A DNA stretch of 64,000 bases from Ophiocordyceps camponoti-saundersi (nom. inval.). Taxonomy: Eukaryota; Ascomycota; Sordariomycetes; Hypocreales; Ophiocordycipitaceae. The position numbers and the translations under genes are program-made. A model generated the notes under the pieces. The model saw nothing but the letters and a program-made list of their open reading frames with translations, did not search any database and was not told the origin of the DNA. Of the stretch, positions 32,866-42,239 are shown one piece after another; position 1 is the first letter of the stretch; each line of letters begins with the position of its first letter. Location: positions 1-64,000 of the forward strand of contig PDHQ01000010.1 in NCBI GenBank assembly GCA_003339415.1. Reading direction: 5' to 3'.

Positions 32866-33774
32866 TCATTCCTCCACGACTCTCCTCGACCCCTCCTCAG
32901 CCTGATCCTCAGGAGGTCGATCCTCAAAGGCCTTCAGACAATCAGCCGTGCTCAAGAACCGAGCATCAGTATTGTTAAAGTCGATATCATAGCCACCGCA
33001 ATACCCATCAGAGCCACAAGAAATATGCCAAAAGAGCTCCGAGTCACACCACGCCCGAGTCAAAGGGTCAGACGAATGCCAGGCCATCTTCATCGACTTC
33101 TTGACATAACCAGCCGGCATCGGCTCATGCGCAGCATAGCATTCCGACGAGCTATCAAAGCGACCGTTCACCATCTCCGGCTCGAGGTCAAAGGCGTCGC
33201 AGTATCGTTGCGTGCCGCAGATAGGCTCTCGCCAGCCCTCGATGCCGCACTTTCGAAAATCGTCTTTGCCTTCGATCCACGGCCACTTCGCCTCCTTACT
33301 TCCCGCCGGTCGTGGTGCGTGAGCGGCTAGACAGCCTGCCTTGCTGGTGAACTTGCCGTCGGTACGGGCCATCTCTACGGAGGCGAAGGCGTCGCAGTAT
33401 CGCTGCGTGCCGCAATTGGCTTCCGTGATGAAGCGTATGCTTCCGTCGCCGCATTCTTCGGCTTTCTTGCTGTTGGGCTCGATCCAGGGTAAAAGCTTCG
33501 TCCGACTATTTGGCTGTCCTCGAGAAGGTCTCGTCTTCGGCTCCGGCTCGTAGAAGCGGAAGCACTCCGCCGTGGAAGAAAAGGCGAAGTCGGTGCGGTT
33601 CGGCGCCCCGTCAAAGGCCTCGCAGTACCGTCTTGTGCCGCAGAGCCGGTCCATGTAGCCGACGGGGCCGCCGCAGCGACGGGCATCCGCTGCGTTCTCC
33701 GGAGGGTAGAACCATGGCCGAAGGGCCTGGCTGAGGCCGGCAAGGGCCACGAGGTGAAGAAGAGTGTGCTTCAT
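32866..33774 (-). CDS. Secreted protein with four tandem cysteine modules
   Basis: A single exon from the ATG at 33774 encodes 302 residues with signal peptide MKHTLLHLVALAGLSQA. The mature part is four repeats of about 55-65 residues. Each begins with a Trp-containing lead (PWFYPPEN, LPWIEPN, WPWIEGKDD, KMAWHSSD) and has the pattern C, then CGTQRYCDAF, then a phenylalanine-serine step, then C and an acidic Pro-rich end. The central motifs are CGTRRYCEAF, CGTQRYCDAF (twice) and CGSDGYCGGY, with the last copy diverged. Four cysteines per module suggest two disulphides each. The longer frame up to 33930 is rejected because it hides the signal peptide. No known family is recognised; effector or surface adhesion roles are possible. 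Confidence 0.8.
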   Translation of the reverse strand: MKHTLLHLVALAGLSQALRPWFYPPENAADARRCGGPVGYMDRLCGTRRYCEAFDGAPNRTDFAFSSTAECFRFYEPEPKTRPSRGQPNSRTKLLPWIEPNSKKAEECGDGSIRFITEANCGTQRYCDAFASVEMARTDGKFTSKAGCLAAHAPRPAGSKEAKWPWIEGKDDFRKCGIEGWREPICGTQRYCDAFDLEPEMVNGRFDSSSECYAAHEPMPAGYVKKSMKMAWHSSDPLTRAWCDSELFWHISCGSDGYCGGYDIDFNNTDARFLSTADCLKAFEDRPPEDQAEEGSRRVVEE

Positions 33775-33849
33775 TGGCACAGGTTGGAGAAGGATGTTGA
33801 AGTTGGTGATGATCTGGCTGTGACAGGGACGGGGAGAGAGAGTTGCAGT

Positions 33850-33855
33850 TTTATA
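33850..33855 (-). promoter_or_regulatory. TATA box of the four-module secreted protein gene
   Basis: TATAAA on the minus strand 76 bases before the start codon. Confidence 0.5.
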
Positions 33856-34644
33856 ACCACCATCGTAGATGCTATATAGTTGGCCTTCCCCTTTCCTCTC
33901 TCTCTTCTTCTTCAAACCTAAGATCAGCAACCATCATCTCTCTCCCTCTCGGTCCCTAAAACGGCATGTCGTATGAACTTACGAAGTCTACTGAGTTAAC
34001 GGGATACCGAGAGCCAAGAAGGGGAGAAGAAACTTTCCCCCTTCAACGAATCATCCGCGTCCCTCAACCCTCTCAAGTCGTATCTTCTCCCCCCCACGAG
34101 TTCCCAGACGACCATTCTTCCCCCCCACCCCCGCAATACTCTATGTATAAGACGACGTGCAAACCATGTCGTTCGTGTCACACCAAGTTCTTTGGTTCAT
34201 TGGTATGCATCGTCGTTTGCTCTTCGAATCAAACCCTCTCAACTCTCCTCGTTTACGTATAATCTACTCACCCTTCCTCCCCTCTTTGACTTCACGCCAA
34301 GCAAGCTGCGTCGCCCTTGCTTTCCATGATCGTACATACCTACCATAAACTCGTCTTGAAGCTTGTTCTGAGAGGACGCCTTCTTCTTGGTCGGCTTGCC
34401 TTGGCGTCGGCAACCGTCCTTATCCGAGCCGGCATTTACGTCGGCCTTAACGAGATGATCTGATTATCATACTGCCCTTTTCAGAAGGCATGATCGATTG
34501 ATTTACTAGCGAGAGCCTCAATCCCACATCGTCTGATGACTGGCCCTCATCTCGATACTCCTCGACTTTAACCTCTCCATCCCAGACAACATGTGGGTCA
34601 TCCTATTCCTACCTACCTATACAGAAAACACTCCATCAGTCATC
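33856..34644. other. Intergenic region
   Basis: A 98-codon plus-strand frame at 33966 has no recognisable feature. Nothing supportable seen. Confidence 0.45.
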
Positions 34645-36823
34645 CTAACAAGGCACCAGTCTGCGGCTCACTCTTCTCGATCGACTGCTTCGCCTTAGGA
34701 GTTGGCCGTCTTCCTGAATAGTTTGCACAGACCTCTCCTGTCCCTTCCGCTTCTTGTCCTCTTCCTCATCGTTGTCTTCGTCGTCGTCGTCGTCGTCGTC
34801 GTCGTCTTCATCGTCTTCATCGTCATCTCGCTGCTTCCGCTTCTTCCGCCGCCTTTTCTTCATTGCCTGTTTCACCGCAGTCGTTCCCCTCCCACCATTC
34901 CGGCCAGGAGATACTTCCTCAGACGCCACCTCCTTGGCAGCCTCAACGGCGGAAGGCTTCTTCCCCTTGACCAACCGCTCATCCCGCGAGTTTAGAAAGC
35001 GATGCACGATTCTATGATCCAGAATCCGCTCCTCTCGGTCCGACGGTCCCTCCCGATCCGTCTTGGGCCACACGTAGCCGTACAGCTTTGAATGCCGCTC
35101 ACAGCGCGGACAGGATGACCGCATCACGTAGGCGTTCTGCTGCACGAAGTAAGAACTACAGTTGGAGCACTGTATCCAGGCCGTCTCGGGCTCGGACAGC
35201 AGATGACGCGTAAGGACGTAGTCTCCGGGCGTCCGCTGCCGCGGCGGCGGCGTAGCCTGCTTGATAAAGGTCCGCCGGCGGTTATACTTGCGCCGACGCG
35301 GCGTAATAGTCTCGGCCGTCGTTGGTGATGCTTGGTTCTCGTCAACCGCCTCGATGCTCTTGGCTAACAGCGTCGGCGTACTGGACGACACTGCGGGAGC
35401 CGGAGGCGGAGTTGGAAGAGCCTCGGCTGGGGATTGAATGATGTGAGCCAGGTCACCACTGTCTTCTCGCTTCATCACACTGTCCACGGCGCCCATCCCA
35501 ACGTTCTCTTTCTCAAGAGAAGTCACGACTGTCTCAGGGCTCTGATTTATGGAAGAGGTGAGAAGCGTCTCAGGGGTCTCCTTTTCCGGAGACGTAACAT
35601 CCGTCTCGGGGCTCTGCTTGTCCGGAGACGTAAAGTCGGTATCGACAGTGTCTCCGATGCTGGCCGACGGACTAGAAGCTACAGACGTCACATCTTGGCT
35701 CGCCAAAAGCTTCAGCCTCTTTACCGGAGTCTCAAACGGCGTGTCCGAGGCACTCTTCCGGCCGACGAGAAGCTGCGGCGGAGGAGACGAGCAAGACTCG
35801 TCAGCCAGGTTCACTAGTCCCGAGCCCCGCTTCCTCGACTTGTAGGAGCGCGGCCGGATGACGGGAGCGACCGACGGCGTCCTGGAGGAAGCGCTGGCTG
35901 TGGCTGTGCTGCTGCCTTCACGGGGCCGGAGGCGCAAAGAATAATAGCCCTCGGCCTCAGGCTCGTCCGGCTTCGCGACCTCGGCAGGGTTCGCTGGAGC
36001 CCAGCCATTGCACCGCCTCGTCTCGCAGGTTCGGCAGAGACATTCGCAGTTGTCGTCGCCAAAGTAGTTCTCACCATAGCTCACGGTGACCTCTTCTCCA
36101 ACGGCGATGGCTCGGGTGGCAATAATTTCAATGCCGGCGTGACCCGTCGTTACCAGGCGGGCGTTGGCCATGCAATCGTGGTTGGCAAAGCGTGCCGGTC
36201 CCATGAAGAGGCTGGCCGATTTGCTTCGGGAGCTGACGACGATGCTAAAGTCCTTTTTGCGAACCGCCATTTCCTTCTCCTCGTCCGGCGTGATGTTGAC
36301 CTGGACACCGGCCAGATATCGAATAGCCTCATTCCGGGCAATCGGTCTCCTGGCCGTAACGCAGGCCTCGTGTGAGAAGATGGTGTATCGATTCGTCGAG
36401 CCCACCTCCCAGGGGCAATCAGGTAGGTAAACCTGTAGGTAGCGCAGGAGATGACGGCGGAAGTCTTCTCGCTCTTGCGGCGTCTTGAGGCCCTGGTGGA
36501 AACGGCGCAGGCCCGTCGTGGCCAGAAGCTTAGCCTCGGCGGCCGCGAGGTCCCTGGCGACGATGACGTCGTTTCGGATTATGGTTGTGATGTCATCTTC
36601 GCAGACGCCGCGCGAAGGCAGATACGACGATCGATTCTTGGGCACGCTGGTCCAGTAGAAAACCTATACGCCCGAGCTCGTATCCAAAGACGAGAGGAGC
36701 AAGGGGGGGGAAAGGGAGGTGTAATCAGTTGCGACTCACACGATCGACGAGAGCATCGGTTAGAATGTCATCGTATGCGGCCAGCTGAGCCAACGTCAGG
36801 CGTCGTCTGTTGACAGCAGGCAT
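34645..36823 (-). CDS. SET9: Histone H4 lysine-20 methyltransferase SET9 (SUV420/KMT5 type)
   Basis: Exons 36823-36740 and 36663-34645, with a 76-base phase-0 intron (36664-36739), encode about 700 residues. The first exon gives MPAVNRRRLTLAQLAAYDD and the junction reads ALVDRVFYWTSVPKNR, both typical of fungal SET9. The SET domain spans about residues 130-240, with FMGPARFANHDCMANARL and VTVSYGENYFGDDNCEC, followed by post-SET cysteines CLCRTCETRRC. A later Cys4 cluster is WIQCSNCSSYF with SSCPRCERH. The C-terminus is a long Asp/Glu tract encoded by GAC/GAT repeats, then a basic end. SET9 places H4K20 methylation needed for DNA-damage checkpoint signalling and heterochromatin in fungi. It is divergent from the uL14m gene. 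Confidence 0.93.
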
Positions 36824-37669
36824 CTTTTGTCGTCGTCGATGGCCAAAGAAACGGAGAAGGGGGGGGGGAAACTAAGTTGGGCGGAATATGGGGGCTGGGG
36901 GGGATCTCGTTCACGCGATTCAGCTCACGGGCCCGGCGCCAGCGTCATACCAACAGGGGCAGCCCAACGGCCGAGCGCTGGCCGGAGCTAGAGGCCGAAA
37001 GGTGCCGCCGATTCGAGCCGAAGTAGGTGGTTGAAGGGAATTCGCAGGGCTTTGGAAGAGAAGCGGCTGGAGGGCGTCAGGGTAGGTGGTAGGTAGGAAG
37101 TAGGTAGGCAGCGGGTGGGATATAGATATATCGGAAAGGGAGGAAAGGAGATGTGCCAGTAGTAGAGTGTTAAGTGACCATCACTCAAGAGTCGAGATTA
37201 AACAAGCTTGCCATCAAGAACGAATAGAAATGGAACACGATGGAAATTATATCTCCAAGAATCTCAACTACGCTATTCCCTCTTCTTTCAGCGCGTCATG
37301 CACAAAGTCCGTCACTTCCCGTCAACAAAATTGTCTTTGCCTTCACCTTGCTAGCTGAGGTGTGAGGACCGAAAACAAAATACCCCTGCCCATGTCTCTA
37401 GGCGGTGAATAGTGTGCGAAAAGGGACTCGCTGAAGTGGAGTTTGTTTTTTCCCGTCCTACTGTATCAACTCTATCCTGTTCGTACACAAGATTTCTCTG
37501 GTCGCAAAAACATCACTACTTACCCTACACCTCTCTTCCTCTCACCGTCCACGTGACACCCTTTCTTGACGATGCTCGACGAAAATACCTTCAAGTATAC
37601 GGAGTACGGATACCGATAAACCGGAGGGAGCTCGACACACCGCTTCGCTCCGTCGAGGCCTCTCCCGCC
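36824..37669. other. Divergent intergenic region between SET9 and uL14m
   Basis: Contains repeated gtaggtaggtag-like units (about 37080-37110). No gene seen. Confidence 0.5.
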
Positions 37670-38169
37670 ATGATCCAGCTAAAGGTCACGCCCCGTCCCC
37701 ATCCACCACACTACCGCTAACCGAGTCCCTGACGCAGACGATACTCAAGTGCATCGACAACTCAGGCGCCTCGCTCGTCGAATGCGCCCTCGTCATAGGC
37801 CAAAAGCGCCACGCCGGCATCGGTCCGCACATTCTACACGTCAATGAGAAATACACCGCTTACGAGTCGCTCACAGGTGACCGGATCGTCGTCGTCGTCA
37901 AGGAAAACCGCAACACAACGTCCGGCCTAGGCGCCGCCGCCGCCTCCAACAAGGTCCGTCGCGGTGATATTCGCCACGCCGTCGTCGTTCGCACAAAGTA
38001 CATCTCCCAGCGAAGAGACGGGTCTACCGTTCGATTCGACGACAACGCCTGCGTCCTCCTCAGCAAGGCCGGCGACCCCGTTGGTAGCCGCGTCACCGGC
38101 GTCGTTGGCGCCGAGTTGAGACGGAAGAAGTGGGGGAAAATCCTGTCCATGGCCCCTAGGCATATTTGA
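37670..38169 (+). CDS. MRPL38: Mitochondrial large-subunit ribosomal protein uL14m
   Basis: The first exon is only 15 bases (37670-37684, MIQLK). A 53-base intron (37685-37737) follows, then exon 2 (37738-38169), giving about 148 residues. The joined start MIQLKTILKCIDNSGASLVE is the classic L14 opening. RGDIRHAVVVRTK, VRFDDNACVLL and GVVGAELRRKKWGKILSMAP complete the L14 fold. Length and an inserted variable stretch (ENRNTTSGLGAAAASNK) match fungal mitochondrial rather than cytosolic L14 (L23). The product belongs to the mitochondrial 54S subunit at the subunit interface. It converges on RPB9. Confidence 0.93.
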
Positions 38170-38487
38170 GTCTATACACGTCTTGCTTTCTCTTCATAAC
38201 AGGGGATATCATCGGGTCGGGCGTCACTCGTCAGCGATGAGGCTGCGTACGACCTCGGCACATCACATAGACTACGGGCGGTTGAGGCAGCAAAAATCTC
38301 TGTTGCCCTATCCATCCCTTTTCGCCCTCGTCAACTTGAGACGAGCTGAAGAATACCTGGCGACTTCTTGGTCGCGTTCCCTGTATCCGATTCCCTGGGT
38401 GCCTTTGAACGCCGTTGAAAACAAAAGAATACCCTGAAGCAGCCCCCATCCACACTACCCCTTTGCTCTGTTGCGACATAAATTCCT

Positions 38488-39612
38488 TCAGTCGAAAATA
38501 TGGCCGCATTCGCAGCAAACATAGAACAGTTTCTTTTCCGTCCCATGTCAGTAAGTTGATCGCCGGTGCCCTCAAGTCCCGAAGAATAGCGCCTTCCAAC
38601 CCATGCGGCCGATAAAAGCTGCTTACCATGCCTGTTTCCGCACTTCTCTCCTGAGACTGAAAGAAAACGGCCTCCTCGTGATTACATCTCGGGCATGTCT
38701 TGTTTGACCGCGGGAGCTGTAGGAGATGGATATATCCGAGTCAGTCACCAGCTTCAAAACTCCATGTCCCGAATAAAAAAAAAAGCAACAGAAAAAGTCC
38801 CTGGTCATCTCGACCAACTTGCCATGCTCTTGTCGTGTGCTCCCTTTGGCCCCCAAGTGGACCAGGATAAGAAAAGCAGGAATCCGTAATCCCGAGGCGG
38901 TTAACCATGATACATTATCGTGTGATTTGTGGCGAATACGACTTTTTATTCCTCCCTTTGGATTCGAGCAACTGTTGCAAAGGGGGGCGTGTCGGCGGGA
39001 GGCGGCTTAAGCGCAGTTGGCGGCGGCGGCAGCAGCCTCGCCCGCGTCCTCGTTGGCCGACGGACGAAGGTCGTCGACGTCATCCTTGCGGTTGACAGTC
39101 AGGCAGACGAGCTCACGCGTGGTGGCATCATCCGGAACGGGCTCGGCGAGCTTGTCGTCCTCGAGGTTCTCGTCCCCGTCGTCGTCGACGTAGAAGGAGG
39201 CGCTGCCAGAAAGAACATAGTGGGCGAAGCCCGGTTCCTCATCACTCTTGTCCTGTCGCTTGACGACGGACACGAAGGCAGCAGGCTGGGAGCACTGGCC
39301 GCAGACAAGAAGAATGCCGCAAGTGAGGCAAAACATAGGCAAGAGTTCACTAACCGTAGGATCGGAGCCCACATCCTGCGTCACACCGGCCGTCTCACCA
39401 GCCGAGTTGTTGAGAATGTTGCGGAAGACGCAGCTAGAAGAGGCCTCCTCGGTGTACTGGCAAGTGCGGCAGGTAAACTGAAGGCTGTGGGCATCCTTGT
39501 CCTCTTTAGGATACAACATGTTAGAGCACTCGGAGCAGAAACGAAAGGTGATCTGCTCGTGCTTGGCACCGGATCCTTCGTCCTGCGTGGCGGTAGACTG
39601 AGGAGTAGCCAT
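38488..39612 (-). CDS. RPB9: DNA-directed RNA polymerase II subunit RPB9
   Basis: Three exons, 39612-39355, 38716-38627 and 38532-38488, encode 130 residues. The N-terminal zinc ribbon is FRFCSECSNMLYPKED with FTCRTCQYTEEASSSC. The linker ends VTQDVGSDPT at the first splice. Exon 2 gives LPRSNKTCPRCNHEEAVFFQ and SQERSAETGM, and exon 3 gives KLFYVCCECGHIFD, completing the C-terminal TFIIS-like ribbon. All junctions are phase 0 with GT-AG ends (introns 638 and 94 bases). RPB9 acts in start-site choice, elongation and proofreading. The first intron is far longer than others here, and its first 345 bases stay open in frame with exon 1, stopping at 39007. An annotation without the downstream exons would end as a 201-residue protein lacking the second ribbon. 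Confidence 0.9.
39007..39354 (-). CDS. Coding-like in-frame extension inside RPB9 intron 1 (possible alternative last exon)
   Basis: From the first RPB9 donor site the frame continues for 115 codons to TAA at 39007. It starts VSELLPMFCLTCGILLVCGQ, with a CxxC-x6-CxxC set, and continues through an acidic, soluble-looking stretch (YVDDDGDENLEDDKLAEPV) to an Ala-rich end. By my count about 70% of its codons end in G or C, like the neighbouring exons. If the donor is not used, the product would be an RPB9 N-terminal ribbon fused to this tail. It could instead be chance openness in GC-rich DNA. Confidence 0.4.
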   Translation of the reverse strand, partial: VSELLPMFCLTCGILLVCGQCSQPAAFVSVVKRQDKSDEEPGFAHYVLSGSASFYVDDDGDENLEDDKLAEPVPDDATTRELVCLTVNRKDDVDDLRPSANEDAGEAAAAAANCA

Positions 39613-41153
39613 GACTAGCGTCTGTTGATGGTGGACGAGGATTTTTCTTCTTCTTTGCTTTGCTTGAGAGCTGATGATGATTTGAGAAGAGAAGGTTAAT
39701 GAGAGTTCAGGTAGTTTGAGGGGGAAAAGGGGAAGGGCTGAGGTTTGATGAAAACCTTCAGTCGAGCGAGATGTATGTATGTAGGTATGTAGATGATATC
39801 TTGTGGGCTTTGGTCGAAGCCGAGAGACGCGGCAGAAAGGGGAGAGATGGGCGATGACTGATGAATGAAGAGGGAGATTTCTGAGGAAGAACGAGTGCGG
39901 GACGAGGGGGACTTGGGATGGGAGGGGGGAAAGGAGGGGTGATGCGAAGCGATGAAGGAAGACGCGTGGATGGAAGGTTGACGTGTTGGAGACGTGAGAA
40001 GAGATAGGTCAGTCAACAAGGCTAGTAGAGAGAGAGAGGGCTTCCGTTTGCTGCCTGGGGCGGTCCGCTATTTTAGGGGGGCGCCGCCTGAAGGTAGGTG
40101 GGGCAAGGCAACTGAGAGCCAGTGAGAGTCACCAGCTGCAAGGTAAGTTTTTTAGGGTGAGTCAGCCGAAGGACGATGACCAGCCGCCAGCTGACGGCTG
40201 CGAGCTTGCCAGCCACGTGCGCCGATGACGTTTTCAACGGTATTGAGAAACGAGCTCTTTAGAGAGGAGGAGTACGGATACTATCGATTTTTCTTATACA
40301 CACAAGTCCTTGACCGTCGGCTCGCGGTGGACTATATCTACATCTTCATCATGTAGACTTTATCAGTATATGATGGCATTCAGAGGTTTGATAGAAGGGA
40401 CAAAGAAAGAAGAGATGGAGAAAGTGATGCGCAGAGAAATTGTTTGCTTCCAAACTGACTCCAAGATATTCACCCTCGTGTATGGATTAACAGTATCCAA
40501 ATCCGTACCTGTATCCGTATTGAGCAATACAGAACGGTTCCTGTGCTCTGACTCATAAACACTATCTCAAGAAGAATCTTCTGATTCACGACTGTTTAAT
40601 ATATGCCACGATGCACAAGATGTTCTGCCTGCGTGCTCTTGCCAAGTCTCTTGAGTACATATTACACAGACTACAGAGAAGGGGAAAATAAAGAGGAGAG
40701 ATGTCAAAGGCTTTTCCCCCGAATAGACTGTTGATTCTCAACTTCTTATAAACGTACTCCGTAAACTTCCTACTTTCTAACTCTATCATGGTTATCGAAA
40801 CCGGGTTATCGTGAGGGTCTCCGACTCTAGAGATCTTGGATCGATTCCCCCGGGAATAATCGAATGCTCTGCATATGCAGTCCGTAGTATGTGCGGATGC
40901 GGAGTACGGTGCATCCGCAGAGGCCAGAGGGGATGACGCCCCTGGCCCGAGCGTCCATCATGGGTACATTCCGGGTACACGCGTTGCAGCACCGACATCG
41001 GCCCCCTGCCAGGTATCTGCCCTTGTCCCTTTGCTCGGCGGTGACGTTTCAGAGCCTCCAGCTCCCATCGCCATCGACCTGCCCAGGTCTTGTCCGCCAC
41101 GCTGCCCTTCGGCTTCGCCCATTGCCCAATATATCTCTACCGCTCTAGTTGTC
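39613..41153. other. Divergent intergenic region between RPB9 and the prolyl isomerase
   Basis: No supported gene. A tRNA-like fragment around 40795-40860 does not fold properly. Several plus-strand frames at 40875-41148 are probably chance in the isomerase promoter. Confidence 0.5.
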
Positions 41154-41901
41154 ATGGTCAGTCGCGGCTCATCTCCCTCATCTCCCATCCTTGCTGACGG
41201 AGCGGGCTCGTTCCAAGGCCGAAAGCGGGCTGCCCCCAAACTGGGAGGTCCGCCACTCCAACTCCAAGAATCTGCCGTACTACTTCAACTCGGTCGAGAA
41301 GCTCTCCTGCTGGGAGCCACCTGCAGGCACCGACACGGAGAAGCTGAAGCAGTACATGACGGCCCATCAGAGCGTCGGATCGCGAACCGCTGCCGCTGAG
41401 GGAAAGATACGCGCCGCCCATCTACTAGTTAAGCATCGCGAAAGCAGGCGACCCAGCAGCTGGCGAGAGGCACGTTTTCCCTGCATCAGTCCCTACTGAC
41501 GCCAGCTTCTTTTTATTTATCCTTTTAATCTTACTTTTTGAGAAGACGCGCTTACCCTCGCGATGCAGTCGACCATTACGCGCTCCAAGGAAGAGGCTAG
41601 AGAAATCATCGACGGCCACAAGCAAAAGATCAAGTCCGGCTCCGTCTCTCTCGGCGAGCTGGCTACGACCGAATCAGACTGTACGTCGGCTCGAAAGCGC
41701 GGCGATCTGGGATACTTTGGCCGCGGCGATATGCAAAAAGAATTCGAAGAGGCCGCTTTCGCCCTCAACCCGGGCGAGATGAGCGACGTGGTGGAGACGG
41801 CAAGCGGCTTGCATCTGATTGAGAGGTATGATCTGCTATCCGACTCGGATGACGATGAAGACGACGACTAAGATTCTGACCGGCCCATCAGATTGGAGTA
41901 G
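41154..41901 (+). CDS. ESS1: Pin1/Ess1-type WW-domain peptidyl-prolyl cis-trans isomerase
   Basis: Best model has four exons: 41154-41156 (the ATG alone), 41218-41469, 41569-41825 and 41892-41901, giving 173 residues. The protein begins MAESGLPPNWEVRHSNSKNL, the WW domain, with the second Trp in LSCWEPPAGT. The parvulin domain follows: IRAAHLLVKHRESRRPSSWR, then SKEEAREIIDGHKQKI, LGYFGRGDMQKEFEEAAF and ASGLHLIER. Intron 2 (41470-41568) has a GC donor (gag|gcacgt), which preserves the normal spacing in SSWRE-ST-ITRSKEE. Intron 3 removal gives the canonical end HLIERLE; retention would add an acidic tail DLLSDSDDDEDDD. The enzyme isomerises phospho-Ser/Thr-Pro bonds, notably in the RNA polymerase II C-terminal domain and mitotic regulators. 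Confidence 0.85.
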
Positions 41902-42239
41902 ATGGCTTCGGATAGGGGTAATGATGAATAAAGACACGTAAAATGCGCATCGCCTTGGATGCCTACCACCCAGTGCTCTCCGTCCAACCCACCATGATAC
42001 CGATCCTGTCCCTTTCTCACGCTCGTCGCCGTCTTTAAGAAGAATCATTTCGTATCGCCATTTTCATCCCCCCCTCTCTCTCACACACACACACTCTCTC
42101 TGCAATTTGGTCTGCGATTCATCATCTGCTACCAACATTGGCCATTCAGTAGATGATTTCCGGTCACGTGCCGACGTGTCAGAAGTCGCATCTCTCCTAA
42201 CACAACCTCGATGAGACGACGACGAACCATCAGCCTGCA
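41902..42239. other. Short intergenic region
   Basis: 338 bases between two same-strand genes. It contains a CT and AC dinucleotide run (about 42070-42100). No gene. Confidence 0.55.

Noticed and set aside
40795..40870. tRNA-like fragment (ggatcgattcc resembling a B box, with a hairpin ggtctc...gagatc)
   Set aside because: The T-stem has only two pairs, the anticodon loop would have eight bases, and no matching acceptor stem is found on either strand.
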